This document shows, piece after piece, positions 16,675-25,529 of a DNA stretch of 64,000 nt. Under the pieces are notes generated by a model that had not been told where the DNA came from, ran no database searches, and saw nothing but the letters and a program-made list of their open reading frames with translations. Source of the stretch: Streptomyces sp. 1331.2 (GTDB taxonomy: Bacteria; Actinomycetota; Actinomycetes; Streptomycetales; Streptomycetaceae). The position numbers and the translations under genes were made by a program. The DNA lies in assembly GCF_900199205.1 (NCBI RefSeq), contig NZ_OBMJ01000001.1, positions 5,263,001 to 5,327,000 on the forward strand, in the 5' to 3' direction. Every line of letters begins with the position of its first letter. Position 1 is the stretch's first letter.

Positions 16675-18017
16675 GCGGTGGTCTCCCGGGGAGTGTCGAG
16701 GGGGTCGAAGGGCAGGACGGCGGCCACCTTGAAGCCGCCGTCCGGCAGCGGGCCGGTGTCCAGCCTGCCATCGACCAGCCGGACGCGTTCGCGCATGCCC
16801 ACCAGGCCGTGCCCGGTGCCCTCGGCGGAGGCCTCCAGCGACTCGGTGCGCTCCGGCGGGGGCGCGTTGACCACCGTCACCAGCAGGGCCGGTCCGTCGG
16901 AGGCAGAGCCGGAGCCGGAGTCGGAGGAGAGCGAGACCCAGGTCCGCGCGCCGGGGGCGTGCCGCACCACGTTGGCCAGCGCCTCCTGGACGATCCGGTA
17001 GGCGGAGAGGCCGACGGCCTGCGGCACCGTCTCCACCAGCCCCTCGTCGACGCTCAGTTCGGCCGGCACCCCGGCCCGTCCCACCGTCTCGACCAGCTGG
17101 TCGAGTTGGCCGACCCCGGGCTGCGGGGCCTTCTCCCCGCCGGACTCCTCGCTGCGCAGCACGCCGAGCAGCCGGCGCATCTCGGCGAGCGACTCGCGGG
17201 CGGTGCCGGCGATCGTGGTGAACTCCTCGGCGGCTTCGGCCGGTACGTCGGGGATCCGGTACGGCGCGCTGGCCGCCTGCACCGCGATCACCGACATGTG
17301 GTGGGCCACCACGTCGTGCAACTCCCGTGCGATCCGGGCGCGTTCCTCCAGCAGGGTGCGCCGTTCGCGTTCGACCTCGCTGATCTGCTCCTGCTCGGTG
17401 AGCAGTCGGCGGGCCTCGGCGCGTTCCCGCAGGGCGCCGCCGAGGACCAGGACGGCGCCGGTCAGGGCGATCGCGAGCAGGCTGTTGTCGCCTCCCCAGT
17501 CCCGTACCGCGCCGATCACCGAGAAGGCGAGGCTCGCCCCGGCGGTGGCCAGCCAGACCGCGACCAGGGTCCGGCGTTCCTCGCGGAGGGCGAGCGGCAG
17601 CATCAGCAGCAGGTAACCGATCAGGGCGGTGGCGGGCCAGGGCCAGACCGGGGAGGTGTTCTGGCCGGTGGTGAGCGTCAGTGCGGAGGTCAGCAGGTTC
17701 GCCGATCCGACCATCCACCAGGCGGCCAGCGGCCGGGTGGGCGCCAGCAGCAGGGGGACGGTCTGGGCCACCGAGAGCGCCGCGGCGAGTCCGGCGTTGA
17801 GGCCGTAGTCGTGTGACAGCACGTTGATCGAGCTGGGCAGGAGCGAGGAGATCGCGGCGAGCGCGGCGGCGTACGGCAGGTAGCGCACCCACGGCCGGCG
17901 GGCCTGTGCCAGCAGCGGCGTGTGGTCGGTGGACGGGCGCAGCAACGACGCGAGCAACGAGGCGAGCCGGGTGCGCGGGGACGGGCCGCGGGACTGCCCG
18001 GGGGACGGCTGGATCAT
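16671..18017 (-). CDS. DesK-type sensor histidine kinase
   Basis: A 448-residue membrane kinase. The N-terminal half (about 45-200) has five or six hydrophobic segments and no large extracellular domain. A HisKA_3 dimerisation helix contains RELHDVVAHHMSV with phospho-acceptor His234, followed by an HATPase_c domain (IVQEALANVVRHAPG, GLVGMRERV). Kinases of this build often sense membrane state or cell envelope stress; the signal here is unknown. The response regulator follows with a 4-base overlap. The palindrome at 18078-18092 lies about 60 bases upstream of the start. Confidence 0.92.
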   Translation of the reverse strand: MIQPSPGQSRGPSPRTRLASLLASLLRPSTDHTPLLAQARRPWVRYLPYAAALAAISSLLPSSINVLSHDYGLNAGLAAALSVAQTVPLLLAPTRPLAAWWMVGSANLLTSALTLTTGQNTSPVWPWPATALIGYLLLMLPLALREERRTLVAVWLATAGASLAFSVIGAVRDWGGDNSLLAIALTGAVLVLGGALRERAEARRLLTEQEQISEVERERRTLLEERARIARELHDVVAHHMSVIAVQAASAPYRIPDVPAEAAEEFTTIAGTARESLAEMRRLLGVLRSEESGGEKAPQPGVGQLDQLVETVGRAGVPAELSVDEGLVETVPQAVGLSAYRIVQEALANVVRHAPGARTWVSLSSDSGSGSASDGPALLVTVVNAPPPERTESLEASAEGTGHGLVGMRERVRLVDGRLDTGPLPDGGFKVAAVLPFDPLDTPRETTA

Positions 18018-18077
18018 CCCGCCAGGGTAGGGGTGGGCGCGGTGGCCGGCGTCGGACCGGGGGCTGGATCCCGGGTA

Positions 18078-18092
18078 GTACCGGGGTGGTAC
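18078..18092 (-). promoter_or_regulatory. Palindrome before the DesK/DesR-type operon
   Basis: GTACC-GGGGT-GGTAC, 5-bp perfect arms, about 68 bases upstream of the kinase ATG. A candidate autoregulatory site. Confidence 0.4.
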
Positions 18093-18129
18093 GCCGGGAC
18101 TGCCGCGGGAGCAGCGGGCATGCGGGAGG

Positions 18130-18819
18130 TCAGGTCGCGGGGGTGCGCCAGTGGCCGGCCAGGGCGGGGCCGAGCTGGTCGAAGTGGCGCTCGATCAGCG
18201 CGATCATGCCCTCCGGGCCGTCGGGTTCGCGGTCGGCCGTCCAGGACAGGTGGGCGGCGCGCAGCACGCTGCCGAAGACGGCGGCGAGCACGGTGGGCCG
18301 CAGGTCCTCGCGCGGGTCCAGTCCCTCGCGTTCGGCGAGCACCCGGACGACGATCCGTTCTTGTTCGGTGACCCGGCGCAGGTGGGCGGCGAGGAGGGTG
18401 GGTGCGTCCTCGATGAGCCGCATGAGTTCGAGGGCGCTGGTGATCGAGCCGGGGCCGGTGGCCTTGGCCTTCCCGAGGTCGCGCCAGGCCTTGACGATCG
18501 AGGCGCGCAGGGCCTGGAGCGGGGTCTCCTCGGCGGGGCGGTGGCGCAGGCACTCGATGAAGTAGTCCTCGGCCTCGGCCATGACGGCGAGCGCGACCTC
18601 GTCCTTGTTGGCGAAGTAGCGGAAGAAGGTGCGCTGGGAGACGTCGACGGCGGAGGCGATCTCGTCGACGGTGGTCCGGGCGAAGCCCTGGCCGAGGAAG
18701 AGCTCGTGGGCAGCCTGGACCAGGGCGTCCCGGGTCTGCTGCTTCTTGCGCTCACGCAGCCCGGGTGTCCGTCCGGCGTCCTCCGGGGCGGTGGCGGCGT
18801 GGGGGGTGCGAGCGGCCAT
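18130..18819 (-). CDS. TetR family regulator of the adjacent MFS exporter
   Basis: A 229-residue TetR protein. The N-terminal HTH (about 30-75) contains TTVDEIASAVDVSQRTFFRYFANKDE; the C-terminal ligand domain resembles the TetR_C_17/MftR type. ATG 18819 follows GGAAGG eight bases away; a GTG at 18861 is a weaker alternative. It diverges from the MFS exporter across 216 bases that hold a perfect ATGTCAGC palindrome plus a half-site, so it probably represses both genes until an exported compound binds. Confidence 0.9.
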   Translation of the reverse strand: MAARTPHAATAPEDAGRTPGLRERKKQQTRDALVQAAHELFLGQGFARTTVDEIASAVDVSQRTFFRYFANKDEVALAVMAEAEDYFIECLRHRPAEETPLQALRASIVKAWRDLGKAKATGPGSITSALELMRLIEDAPTLLAAHLRRVTEQERIVVRVLAEREGLDPREDLRPTVLAAVFGSVLRAAHLSWTADREPDGPEGMIALIERHFDQLGPALAGHWRTPAT

Positions 18820-18880
18820 GGCGGGGGCCTTCCGGAGCGCGGGTCGGGCGGGTGGGAGCACAACCTTAGCGTTCTGCCAA

Positions 18881-18931
18881 ATGTCAGTAATGGCCAGAAG
18901 TCACTGTTTGCCTAATGTCAGCAGCTGACAT
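18881..18931. promoter_or_regulatory. TetR operator region between tetR and MFS exporter
   Basis: A perfect palindrome ATGTCAGC-A-GCTGACAT (18915-18931) and a second ATGTCAG half-site at 18881-18887. The surrounding stretch is A/T-richer than its neighbours, as expected for two divergent promoters. Confidence 0.65.
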
Positions 18932-19035
18932 AATCTGCGGCGAGTGGCGCCCGTCGGGCCGGGGCACCTGTGGGGACGGGTGGGCCGGGGCGCCACGACC
19001 ACGTTCCGAACGAGCCACGCCCCCGGAGGGCCCAG

Positions 19036-20640
19036 ATGAGCCAGTCCGTCGTCAAGAACTCCGAGGCGGACGCCCCGCCACCGCCGACGCCACCGTCCGG
19101 GGGCGGCCTCAAGGGGCACCCCTGGCTGACCCTGCTGACCGTCGCCGTCGGCGTGATGATGGTCGCGCTGGACGGCACGATCGTCGCCATCGCCAACCCG
19201 GTGATCCAGGAGAAGCTCAAGGCCGCGCCCTCCGAGATCCAGTGGGTCACCAGCGGCTACCTGCTCGCCCTGGCGGTCTTCCTGATCACGGCCGGCAAGA
19301 TCGGCGACCGGTTCGGCCACAAGACCACCTTCCTGGTCGGCGCGGTCGGCTTCGCCGCGACCTCGGCCGCGATCGGCTTCGCCGGCAACATCCAGACCGT
19401 GATCGCCTTCCGGGTGCTGCAGGGCCTCTTCGGTGCGCTGCTCCAGCCCGCCGCGCTCGGCCTGCTGCGCGGGGCCTTCCCGGCCGAGAAGCTCAACATG
19501 GCGATCGGCATCTGGGGCGGCGTGATCGGCGCCTCCACCGCAGCCGGCCCGATCGTCGGCGGCCTGCTGGTCGAGCACGTCAGCTGGGAGTCGGTGTTCT
19601 TCATCAACGTCCCGGTCGGCCTGATCGCGCTGGCGCTCGGCCTGTGGATCCTCAAGGACGTCCGGGCCGAGAACGCCGCCAGGTCCTTCGACGTGCCCGG
19701 CATCGTGCTGCTCTCGGTCGGGATGTTCGCGCTGGTCTTCGGCATCATCAAGGCCCCCGAGTGGGGCTGGGGCGACACCCGGACGCTGCTGTACCTGGGC
19801 GGCGCGGTGCTGCTGATGGTGCTGTTCGCGCTCTGGCAGGGCAAGGCGCGCGAGCCGCTGGTCCCGCTCGGCCTGTTCCGCTCCGTCCCGCTGTCGGCGG
19901 GCGTGCTGCTGATGGTGCTGATGGCCTTCGCCTTCTTCGGCGCGATCTTCTTCGTGACCTTCTACCTGCAGAACGTGCACGGGATGAAGCCGGTCGAGGC
20001 CGGCGTCCACCTGCTGCCGATGACCGGCATGATGATCGTCGGTTCGCCGATCGCCGGCATCGCAATCGGCAAGCTCGGCCCGCGGATCCCGATCACGGCC
20101 GGCATGCTGATCACCACCGCCGCGATGTTCGGCATGTCCACCCTGGACACCGGCTCCGGCACCGGCGTGATGTCGCTCTGGTTCGTCCTGATGGGCCTGG
20201 GCATCAGCCCGGTCATCGTCGGCGCCACCGAGGTCATCGTCGGCAACGCGCCGCTGGAGCTGTCCGGCGTGGCCGGCGGCCTGCAGCAGGCGGCGATGCA
20301 GGTCGGCGGCAGCCTGGGCACCGCCGTGCTGGGCGCGCTGATGGCCGCCAAGGTCGGCGACGTGCTGCCCGGCAACTGGGCCAAGGCCGGCCTGCCGCCG
20401 GTCGAGGGCCCGCAGGCCGAGGGCCTCAAGCAGGCCGCCCAGCTCGGCATCGCCCCGCCGGCCCCGCCCGGCACCCCGCAGCAGGCGGTGGACGCGATGG
20501 CCGGCGCCGTCCACGAGTCCTTCGTCAGCGGCATGTCGCTCGCCTTCGTGGTGGCCTCCGTGGTGGCCTTCGCCGCCGCCCTGCTCGCCCTGCTCACCCG
20601 CCGCGGCACCACCGAGGCGGGCCCGGCCGTGCACATCTGA
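19036..20640 (+). CDS. MFS drug:H+ antiporter, DHA2 (EmrB/QacA) family
   Basis: A 534-residue inner-membrane exporter with about 14 hydrophobic segments, as in DHA2 transporters. Motif A is GKIGDRFGHKTTF (about 91-103) and the antiporter motif C region reads GASTAAGPIVGG. ATG 19036 follows GGAGGG six bases away. The first 30 residues are Pro-rich and cytoplasmic. It is divergent from the TetR gene and is very probably its target. Substrates cannot be read from the sequence. A hairpin terminator follows the stop. Confidence 0.93.
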   Translation: MSQSVVKNSEADAPPPPTPPSGGGLKGHPWLTLLTVAVGVMMVALDGTIVAIANPVIQEKLKAAPSEIQWVTSGYLLALAVFLITAGKIGDRFGHKTTFLVGAVGFAATSAAIGFAGNIQTVIAFRVLQGLFGALLQPAALGLLRGAFPAEKLNMAIGIWGGVIGASTAAGPIVGGLLVEHVSWESVFFINVPVGLIALALGLWILKDVRAENAARSFDVPGIVLLSVGMFALVFGIIKAPEWGWGDTRTLLYLGGAVLLMVLFALWQGKAREPLVPLGLFRSVPLSAGVLLMVLMAFAFFGAIFFVTFYLQNVHGMKPVEAGVHLLPMTGMMIVGSPIAGIAIGKLGPRIPITAGMLITTAAMFGMSTLDTGSGTGVMSLWFVLMGLGISPVIVGATEVIVGNAPLELSGVAGGLQQAAMQVGGSLGTAVLGALMAAKVGDVLPGNWAKAGLPPVEGPQAEGLKQAAQLGIAPPAPPGTPQQAVDAMAGAVHESFVSGMSLAFVVASVVAFAAALLALLTRRGTTEAGPAVHI

Positions 20641-20658
20641 CGCCCCCGCCGGTACGGC

Positions 20659-20693
20659 ACGGCCCCGGACTCCGTGGAGGAGTCCGGGGCCGT
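20659..20693 (+). terminator. Hairpin terminator of the MFS gene
   Basis: 15-bp perfect stem with a 5-base loop, 18 bases after the stop codon. Confidence 0.8.
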
Positions 20694-20753
20694 CGTGCAG
20701 CCGGACCCGTCCCGCGGCACCAGGCCCCGGCACCGGTGTGGCGCCCGAGGAAC

Positions 20754-20794
20754 GCCGAAGGGCCGGACCCCGTACGGGAGTCCGGCCCTTCGGC
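20754..20794 (-). terminator. Hairpin terminator of aceE
   Basis: 15-bp perfect stem GCCGAAGGGCCGGAC / GTCCGGCCCTTCGGC, 14 bases after the aceE stop; back to back with the MFS terminator. Confidence 0.8.
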
Positions 20795-20807
20795 ATTCAG
20801 CCGGTGA

Positions 20808-23558
20808 TCAGGCGTCGCCGCCGGCGGCGCCCGGGTCGGCCGCGGCCACGTCCAGCAGCTGGTAGCGGTCGATCGCGTCCTTCAGCGCCGAGCGGTCGAT
20901 CTTGCCCTGCTTGGCGAGCTCGGTGAGCACCGCCAGGACGACCGACTGCGCGTCGATGTGGAAGAAGCGACGGGCCGCGCCACGGGTGTCGGCGAAGCCG
21001 AAGCCGTCGGCGCCCAGCGACTGGTACTGGCCCGGCACCCAGCGGGAGATCTGGTCCGGCACCGCGCGCATCCAGTCGGACACCGCGACGACCGGGCCCT
21101 CGGCACCCTGGAGCTTCTGGGTGACGTACGGCACGCGCTGCTGCTCCTCGGGGTGCAGCAGGTTGAACTCCTCGGCCTCCACCGCGTCGCGGCGCAGCTC
21201 GTTCCAGGAGGTCGCGGACCAGACGTCGGCCTTGACGTTCCACTCCTCGGCGAGGATGCGCTGGGCCTCCAGGGCCCACGGCACGGCCACGCCGGAGGCG
21301 AGGATCTGGGCCGGGATCTGGCCGGCGGCGCCCGGCGCGTACTTGTACAGACCCTTGAGGATGCCCTCGACGTCCACGTTCTCGGGCTCGGCCGGCATCT
21401 TGATCGGCTCGTTGTAGACGGTCATGTAGTAGAACACGTCCTCGCCGTGCGGGTGCTCGGCGCTGGAGCCGTACATCCGCCGCAGACCGTCCTGGACGAT
21501 GTGCGCGATCTCGAAGCCGTACGCCGGGTCGTACGCGACGACGCCGGGGTTGGTCGAGGCGAGCAGCTGCGAGTGGCCGTCGGCGTGCTGCAGGCCCTCA
21601 CCGGTGAGCGTGGTGCGGCCGGCGGTGGCGCCGATCACGAAGCCGCGGGCCAGCTGGTCGGCCATCTGCCAGAACTGGTCGCCGGTGCGCTGGAACCCGA
21701 ACATCGAGTAGAAGACGTACACCGGGATCAGCGGCTCGCCGTGGGTGGCGTAGGAGGAGCCGGCGGCGATCAGCGAGGCGGTGCAGCCGGCCTCGGAGAT
21801 GCCGTCGTGCAGCATCTGGCCGGTCGGCGACTCCTTGTAGGCGAGGAGCAGGTCCCGGTCGACCGACTCGTAGGTCTGGCCGAGCGGGTTGTAGATCTTC
21901 GCCGACGGGAAGAGCGAGTCCATGCCGAAGGTGCGGTACTCGTCGGGCGCGATCGGCACGAAGCGGTTGCCGATGCCCTTGTCCCGCATGAGGTCCTTGA
22001 GCACCCGGACGAACGCCATGGTGGTGGCGATGGTCTGGTTGCCGGAGCCCTTCTTGACCGCCTTGTACGCGTCGTCGCCGGGCAGCTCCAGCTTGCGCGG
22101 GCGCACCTTGCGGGTGGGCACGTAGCCGCCCAGCTCGCTGCGGCGGTCGTGCATGTACTGGATCTCTTCCGAGTTGCGGCCCGGGTGGTAGTAGGGCGGG
22201 TAGCCCTCGTCGAGCTGCTTGTCGGTGATCGGCAGGTGCAGCCGGTCGCGGAAGCGCTTCAGGTCCTCGACCGTCAGCTTCTTCATCTGGTGGGTGGCGT
22301 TGCGGCCCTCGAAGTTGGGGCCCAGCGTCCAGCCCTTGACCGTCTGGGCCAGGATGACCGTCGGCTGGCCCTTGTGCTCGCGGGCCGCCTTGAACGCCGC
22401 GTAGATCTTCTTGTGGTCGTGGCCGCCGCGACCCAGGTGCTGGATCTGCTGGTCGGTCATGTTCTCGACCATGGCGCGCAGGCGCAGGTCGCCGCCGAAG
22501 AAGTGCTCGCGGATGTAGGCGCCGGTCTCGGTGGCGTAGGTCTGGAACTGGCCGTCCACCGTGGTGTTCAGCTTGTTGACCAGGACGCCGTCGCGGTCCT
22601 GCGCGAGCAGCGGGTCCCAGCTGCGGTCCCAGACCAGCTTGATCACGTTCCAGCCGGCGCCCCGGAACTGGGACTCCAGCTCCTGGATGATCTTGCCGTT
22701 GCCGCGGACCGGGCCGTCCAGGCGCTGCAGGTTGCAGTTGACCACGAAGGTCAGGTTGTCCAGGCCCTCGCGGGCGGCCAGGGAGAGCTGGCCGAGGGAC
22801 TCGGGCTCGTCCATCTCGCCGTCGCCGAGGAAGGCGTACACCTGCGAGTCGGAGGTGTCCTTGATGCCGCGGTGCTCCAGGTACCGGTTCATCCGGGCCT
22901 GGTAGATCGCGCCGAGCGGGCCGAGGCCCATCGAGACGGTCGGGAACTCCCAGAAGTCCGGCATCAGCCGCGGGTGCGGGTAGCTGGACAGGCCGTACGG
23001 GGCCTTCGACTTCTCCTGGCGGAACGCGTCGAGCTGCTGCTCGGTGAGTCGGTCCAGGAGGAAGGCGCGGGCGTAGATGCCGGGGGAGGCGTGGCCCTGG
23101 AAGAAGATCTGGTCGCCGGACTCGCCCTCGGCGTCCTTGCCGCGGAAGAAGTAGTTGAAGCCGACGTCGTAGAGCGACGCGGAGGAGGCGAAGGTGGCGA
23201 TGTGGCCACCGACGCCGATGCCCGGGCGCTGCGCCCGGGAGACCATGACGGCCGCGTTCCATCGCGTCGCGTTGAGGATCTTCCGCTCGATCTCCTCGTT
23301 GCCGGGGAAGAACGGCTCGTCCTTGGTGGCGATGGTGTTGACGTAGTCCGTGCTGCGCATCTCGGGCACGGCGACACGCTTCTCGCGGGCGCGCTCGATC
23401 AGCCGCAGCATCAGGTAACGGGCACGCTCACGCCCCCGCTCGTCGATGGCCGCATCGAGCGACTCCAGCCATTCCGCGGTCTCCTCGGGATCGAAGTCCG
23501 GGACCTGACTCGGAAGGCCGCCAATGATGATCGGGTTGCGATCGGATCCGGAAGCCAC
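20808..23558 (-). CDS. aceE: Pyruvate dehydrogenase E1 component, homodimeric type
   Basis: E1 of the pyruvate dehydrogenase complex: it decarboxylates pyruvate with thiamine diphosphate and passes the acetyl group to the lipoyl groups of E2. The 916-residue length is right for the AceE homodimeric type used by actinobacteria. The ThDP motif starts at GDG (245-247) and ends at NCN (274-276); HASPGIYARA and the SYPHPRLMP loop are also typical. GTG 23558 follows GAAGGA. It is transcribed alone, divergently from the DUF3052 gene, with a 516-base gap holding two candidate operators. In mycobacteria and Streptomyces aceE keeps this same neighbour. Confidence 0.96.
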   Translation of the reverse strand: MASGSDRNPIIIGGLPSQVPDFDPEETAEWLESLDAAIDERGRERARYLMLRLIERAREKRVAVPEMRSTDYVNTIATKDEPFFPGNEEIERKILNATRWNAAVMVSRAQRPGIGVGGHIATFASSASLYDVGFNYFFRGKDAEGESGDQIFFQGHASPGIYARAFLLDRLTEQQLDAFRQEKSKAPYGLSSYPHPRLMPDFWEFPTVSMGLGPLGAIYQARMNRYLEHRGIKDTSDSQVYAFLGDGEMDEPESLGQLSLAAREGLDNLTFVVNCNLQRLDGPVRGNGKIIQELESQFRGAGWNVIKLVWDRSWDPLLAQDRDGVLVNKLNTTVDGQFQTYATETGAYIREHFFGGDLRLRAMVENMTDQQIQHLGRGGHDHKKIYAAFKAAREHKGQPTVILAQTVKGWTLGPNFEGRNATHQMKKLTVEDLKRFRDRLHLPITDKQLDEGYPPYYHPGRNSEEIQYMHDRRSELGGYVPTRKVRPRKLELPGDDAYKAVKKGSGNQTIATTMAFVRVLKDLMRDKGIGNRFVPIAPDEYRTFGMDSLFPSAKIYNPLGQTYESVDRDLLLAYKESPTGQMLHDGISEAGCTASLIAAGSSYATHGEPLIPVYVFYSMFGFQRTGDQFWQMADQLARGFVIGATAGRTTLTGEGLQHADGHSQLLASTNPGVVAYDPAYGFEIAHIVQDGLRRMYGSSAEHPHGEDVFYYMTVYNEPIKMPAEPENVDVEGILKGLYKYAPGAAGQIPAQILASGVAVPWALEAQRILAEEWNVKADVWSATSWNELRRDAVEAEEFNLLHPEEQQRVPYVTQKLQGAEGPVVAVSDWMRAVPDQISRWVPGQYQSLGADGFGFADTRGAARRFFHIDAQSVVLAVLTELAKQGKIDRSALKDAIDRYQLLDVAAADPGAAGGDA

Positions 23559-24074
23559 GCTGTTCCTTCACTGTCGGTCGAAACTGAGGTGTGTCGCGCC
23601 GCCTCCATCGTGCTACCGCGCTCGGAGATCCGTCATCTCTACCGATCGGTAACCGTTCCGCCTGGTGGGCGGTCCGGTCTGGCGGCGTGCGGCGCGGGCG
23701 TCATCGCCCGTTCCGCGCACCCCCGGGTGTTACGAAAAGAGGTGGTCCGACCTGGTGTCCCGTCCGCCCGATGGCGGGCGGCCGGGGTGAGGGCCAACAG
23801 GAGACTCTACGCCCGCGCACGCGCGGACCCGAATGCCGTTCGCATCTCGGGCACGCGTACGGCCTGTGGGCCGGGACCACCCGAAGCATCCTTGTCCCAT
23901 GCAGAGAAGGGCAAATCGGTGTGATTCCTGACACGTCGAGCGGCGTGTCCCGGTGTGGCACGTCAACCTTTGGAGGGGATCGGGGGTCGGGTACTTGCGC
24001 GAACCGCCGCGCCCGTGTGGACTACGGCCACAGCCTCGGCATGGATGCCGAGCCGAATACTGGAGGTTATTCCC
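23559..24074. other. 516-base divergent promoter region between aceE and the DUF3052 gene
   Basis: No gene is supported here. It holds a 12-bp perfect palindrome TACCGATCGGTA (23640-23651, 82 bases before the aceE start) and an inverted repeat GACACG-N8-CGTGTC (23930-23949) nearer the DUF3052 gene. Both are candidate operators for divergent promoters. Confidence 0.5.
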
Positions 24075-24515
24075 GTGAGCGCGACCGCGGACCCCGCGGA
24101 CAAGTCCAACCCGGCGACCCGTCTCGGCTTCGAAGAGGGCCAGATCATCCAGGAGCTGGGGTACGACGAAGACACTGACCAGGATCTCCGTGAGGGCATC
24201 GAGGAGATCACCGGGACGGAGCTCGTCGACGAGGACTACGACGACGTCGCGGACGCCGTCCTGCTGTGGCAGCGCGACGAGGACGGGGACCTCACGGACT
24301 CCCTCGTCGACGCCCTGGAATACCTGGCCGAGGGCGGTCTGATCTGGCTGCTGACGCCCAAGACCGGTCGGGCCGGCCACATCGAGGCCTCCGAGATCGC
24401 GGACGCGGCTCGCACCGCCGGTCTGTCGCAGACCAGCTCGATCGCGATCGCCAAGGACTGGGCGGCCACCCGCCTGGCGACCAAGTCCACGGCCAAGCAG
24501 CCCAAGCAGCGCTGA
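24075..24515 (+). CDS. DUF3052 family protein
   Basis: A 146-residue acidic cytoplasmic protein of the actinobacterial DUF3052 family; the function is unknown. Seen: a strongly acidic first half (GYDEDTDQDLREGIEEITG, EDYDDVADAVLLW), a central LVDALEYLAEGGLIWLLTPK segment and a Lys-rich C terminus. GTG 24075 follows GGAGG eight bases away, which fixes the start. aceE upstream (divergent) and the AhpE-like peroxiredoxin downstream are its conserved neighbours in mycobacteria (Rv2239c, from memory), hinting at a link to pyruvate dehydrogenase or redox balance. Confidence 0.85.
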   Translation: MSATADPADKSNPATRLGFEEGQIIQELGYDEDTDQDLREGIEEITGTELVDEDYDDVADAVLLWQRDEDGDLTDSLVDALEYLAEGGLIWLLTPKTGRAGHIEASEIADAARTAGLSQTSSIAIAKDWAATRLATKSTAKQPKQR

Positions 24516-24533
24516 GCGGGTTACCGAGCCGCA

Positions 24534-24579
24534 CGCCGGGCCCCGTCGGAGTCGTCCTCCGGCGGGGCCCGGCGCTTTT
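24534..24579 (+). terminator. Intrinsic terminator after the DUF3052 gene
   Basis: 18-bp stem with one wobble pair, 5-base loop, followed by C and four T: unusually canonical for this genome. Confidence 0.85.
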
Positions 24580-24602
24580 GCGGTGCGGGCGTCTTTCGAG
24601 GT

Positions 24603-24685
24603 CTTCGCGTTCGCGTTTTTGCGCTCGCGCGTTTTGCGTTCGCGCGCTTTGGCGTTCGCGTGTTCTTGGCGTTCGCGCGTTCGCC
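24603..24685. repeat. Degenerate GCGTTCGCG tandem array
   Basis: About five imperfect units of 14-17 bases built on GCGTTCGCGYGTTTT. It fills most of the gap between the DUF3052 terminator and the peroxiredoxin gene. No coding sense is apparent. Confidence 0.7.
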
Positions 24686-24815
24686 CAGGGCGAAACGCGG
24701 CGGGCGCCGGACCCGCCCGCCTCATCCGTTCGGCGGAACGGGCCTCGACGAATGGCAGGATGTTGGCCTGGCCGCGTCCGCCGCGCGGCGCCGCCGTGTC
24801 AGAAAGGTCCCGTTC

Positions 24816-25274
24816 ATGGCCATCGAGGTCGGCACCCAGGCCCCGGACTTCGCCCTCGGCAACCAGCACGGGGAGACGGTCCGGCTCGCCGATTTCCGGG
24901 GTTCGAAGAACGTGGTGCTGGTCTTCTACCCCTTCGCCTTCACCGGCGTCTGCACCGGCGAGCTGGGCACGATCCAGCGCGAGCTGGCGGGGCTGCAGAA
25001 CGACGACGTCCAGGTGCTCGGCCTCTCCTGCGACTCGCAGTTCTCCCAGCGCGTCCTCGCCGACCGGGAGGGCCTGGAGTTCCCGCTGCTGGCCGACTTC
25101 TGGCCGCACGGTGAGGTCACCCGCGCGTACGGCGTCCTCGACGAGGAGCGGGGCTGCCCGCTGCGCGGCACCTTCGTGATCGACAAGGCCGGCACGGTGC
25201 GCTGGAGCGTCGTCAACGGCCTCCCGGACGCCCGGGACGAGCAGGAGTACCTGAAGGTCCTCGCCGGGCTCTGA
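24816..25274 (+). CDS. AhpE-like peroxiredoxin
   Basis: A 152-residue thiol peroxidase that reduces H2O2, peroxynitrite and organic peroxides. The active site reads PFAFTGVCTGE with Thr43 and peroxidatic Cys46; Cys72 (LSCDS) and a Cys in RGCPLRG are present but not placed like a Bcp resolving cysteine, which fits the one-cysteine AhpE group. ATG 24816 with AAAGG upstream. The setting aceE / DUF3052 / peroxiredoxin matches the mycobacterial ahpE locus. It is separated from the DUF3052 gene by a terminator, so it has its own promoter. Confidence 0.88.
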   Translation: MAIEVGTQAPDFALGNQHGETVRLADFRGSKNVVLVFYPFAFTGVCTGELGTIQRELAGLQNDDVQVLGLSCDSQFSQRVLADREGLEFPLLADFWPHGEVTRAYGVLDEERGCPLRGTFVIDKAGTVRWSVVNGLPDARDEQEYLKVLAGL

Positions 25275-25347
25275 GCCCCACGGCGGGCGACCGGTGCGGG
25301 ATCGGGCGGGGTCCGGTAGGCGCCCGGCGTGGGCCTGGTGTGGGCCC

Positions 25348-25369
25348 GGCACCCGGCCGGCCGGGTGCC
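25348..25369. terminator. 22-bp perfect palindrome downstream of the peroxiredoxin gene
   Basis: GGCACCCGGCC followed directly by its complement, about 75 bases after the peroxiredoxin stop. It could be a terminator or an operator for terD1; termination is slightly preferred. Confidence 0.4.
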
Positions 25370-25529
25370 CGACGGCCGTGTCCGGCGGCAACCGCGCTGC
25401 GGACGGGAACCGCGTACTACGCTCGGGCCGTTGGCAGGGTGGGGTGCGGGAGCCGGTGCGCTCCCGGCCCCCGAACCCGCACCACCGGGGGCACCACCAA
25501 GGACGTGCCTCCCGATTCTTGGAGGACAC

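Noticed and set aside
20958..23924. Antisense frame of nearly 1000 codons opposite aceE
   Set aside because: Shadow of the AceE codon bias; no start signal or family features.
23559..24074. Riboswitch or small RNA in the aceE leader region
   Set aside because: I found palindromes but no conserved riboswitch core or terminator-like structure near either start.
25348..25369. 22-bp palindrome as a regulator site of terD1
   Set aside because: It is about 160 bases from the start and nearer the end of the peroxiredoxin gene; kept only as a possible terminator.
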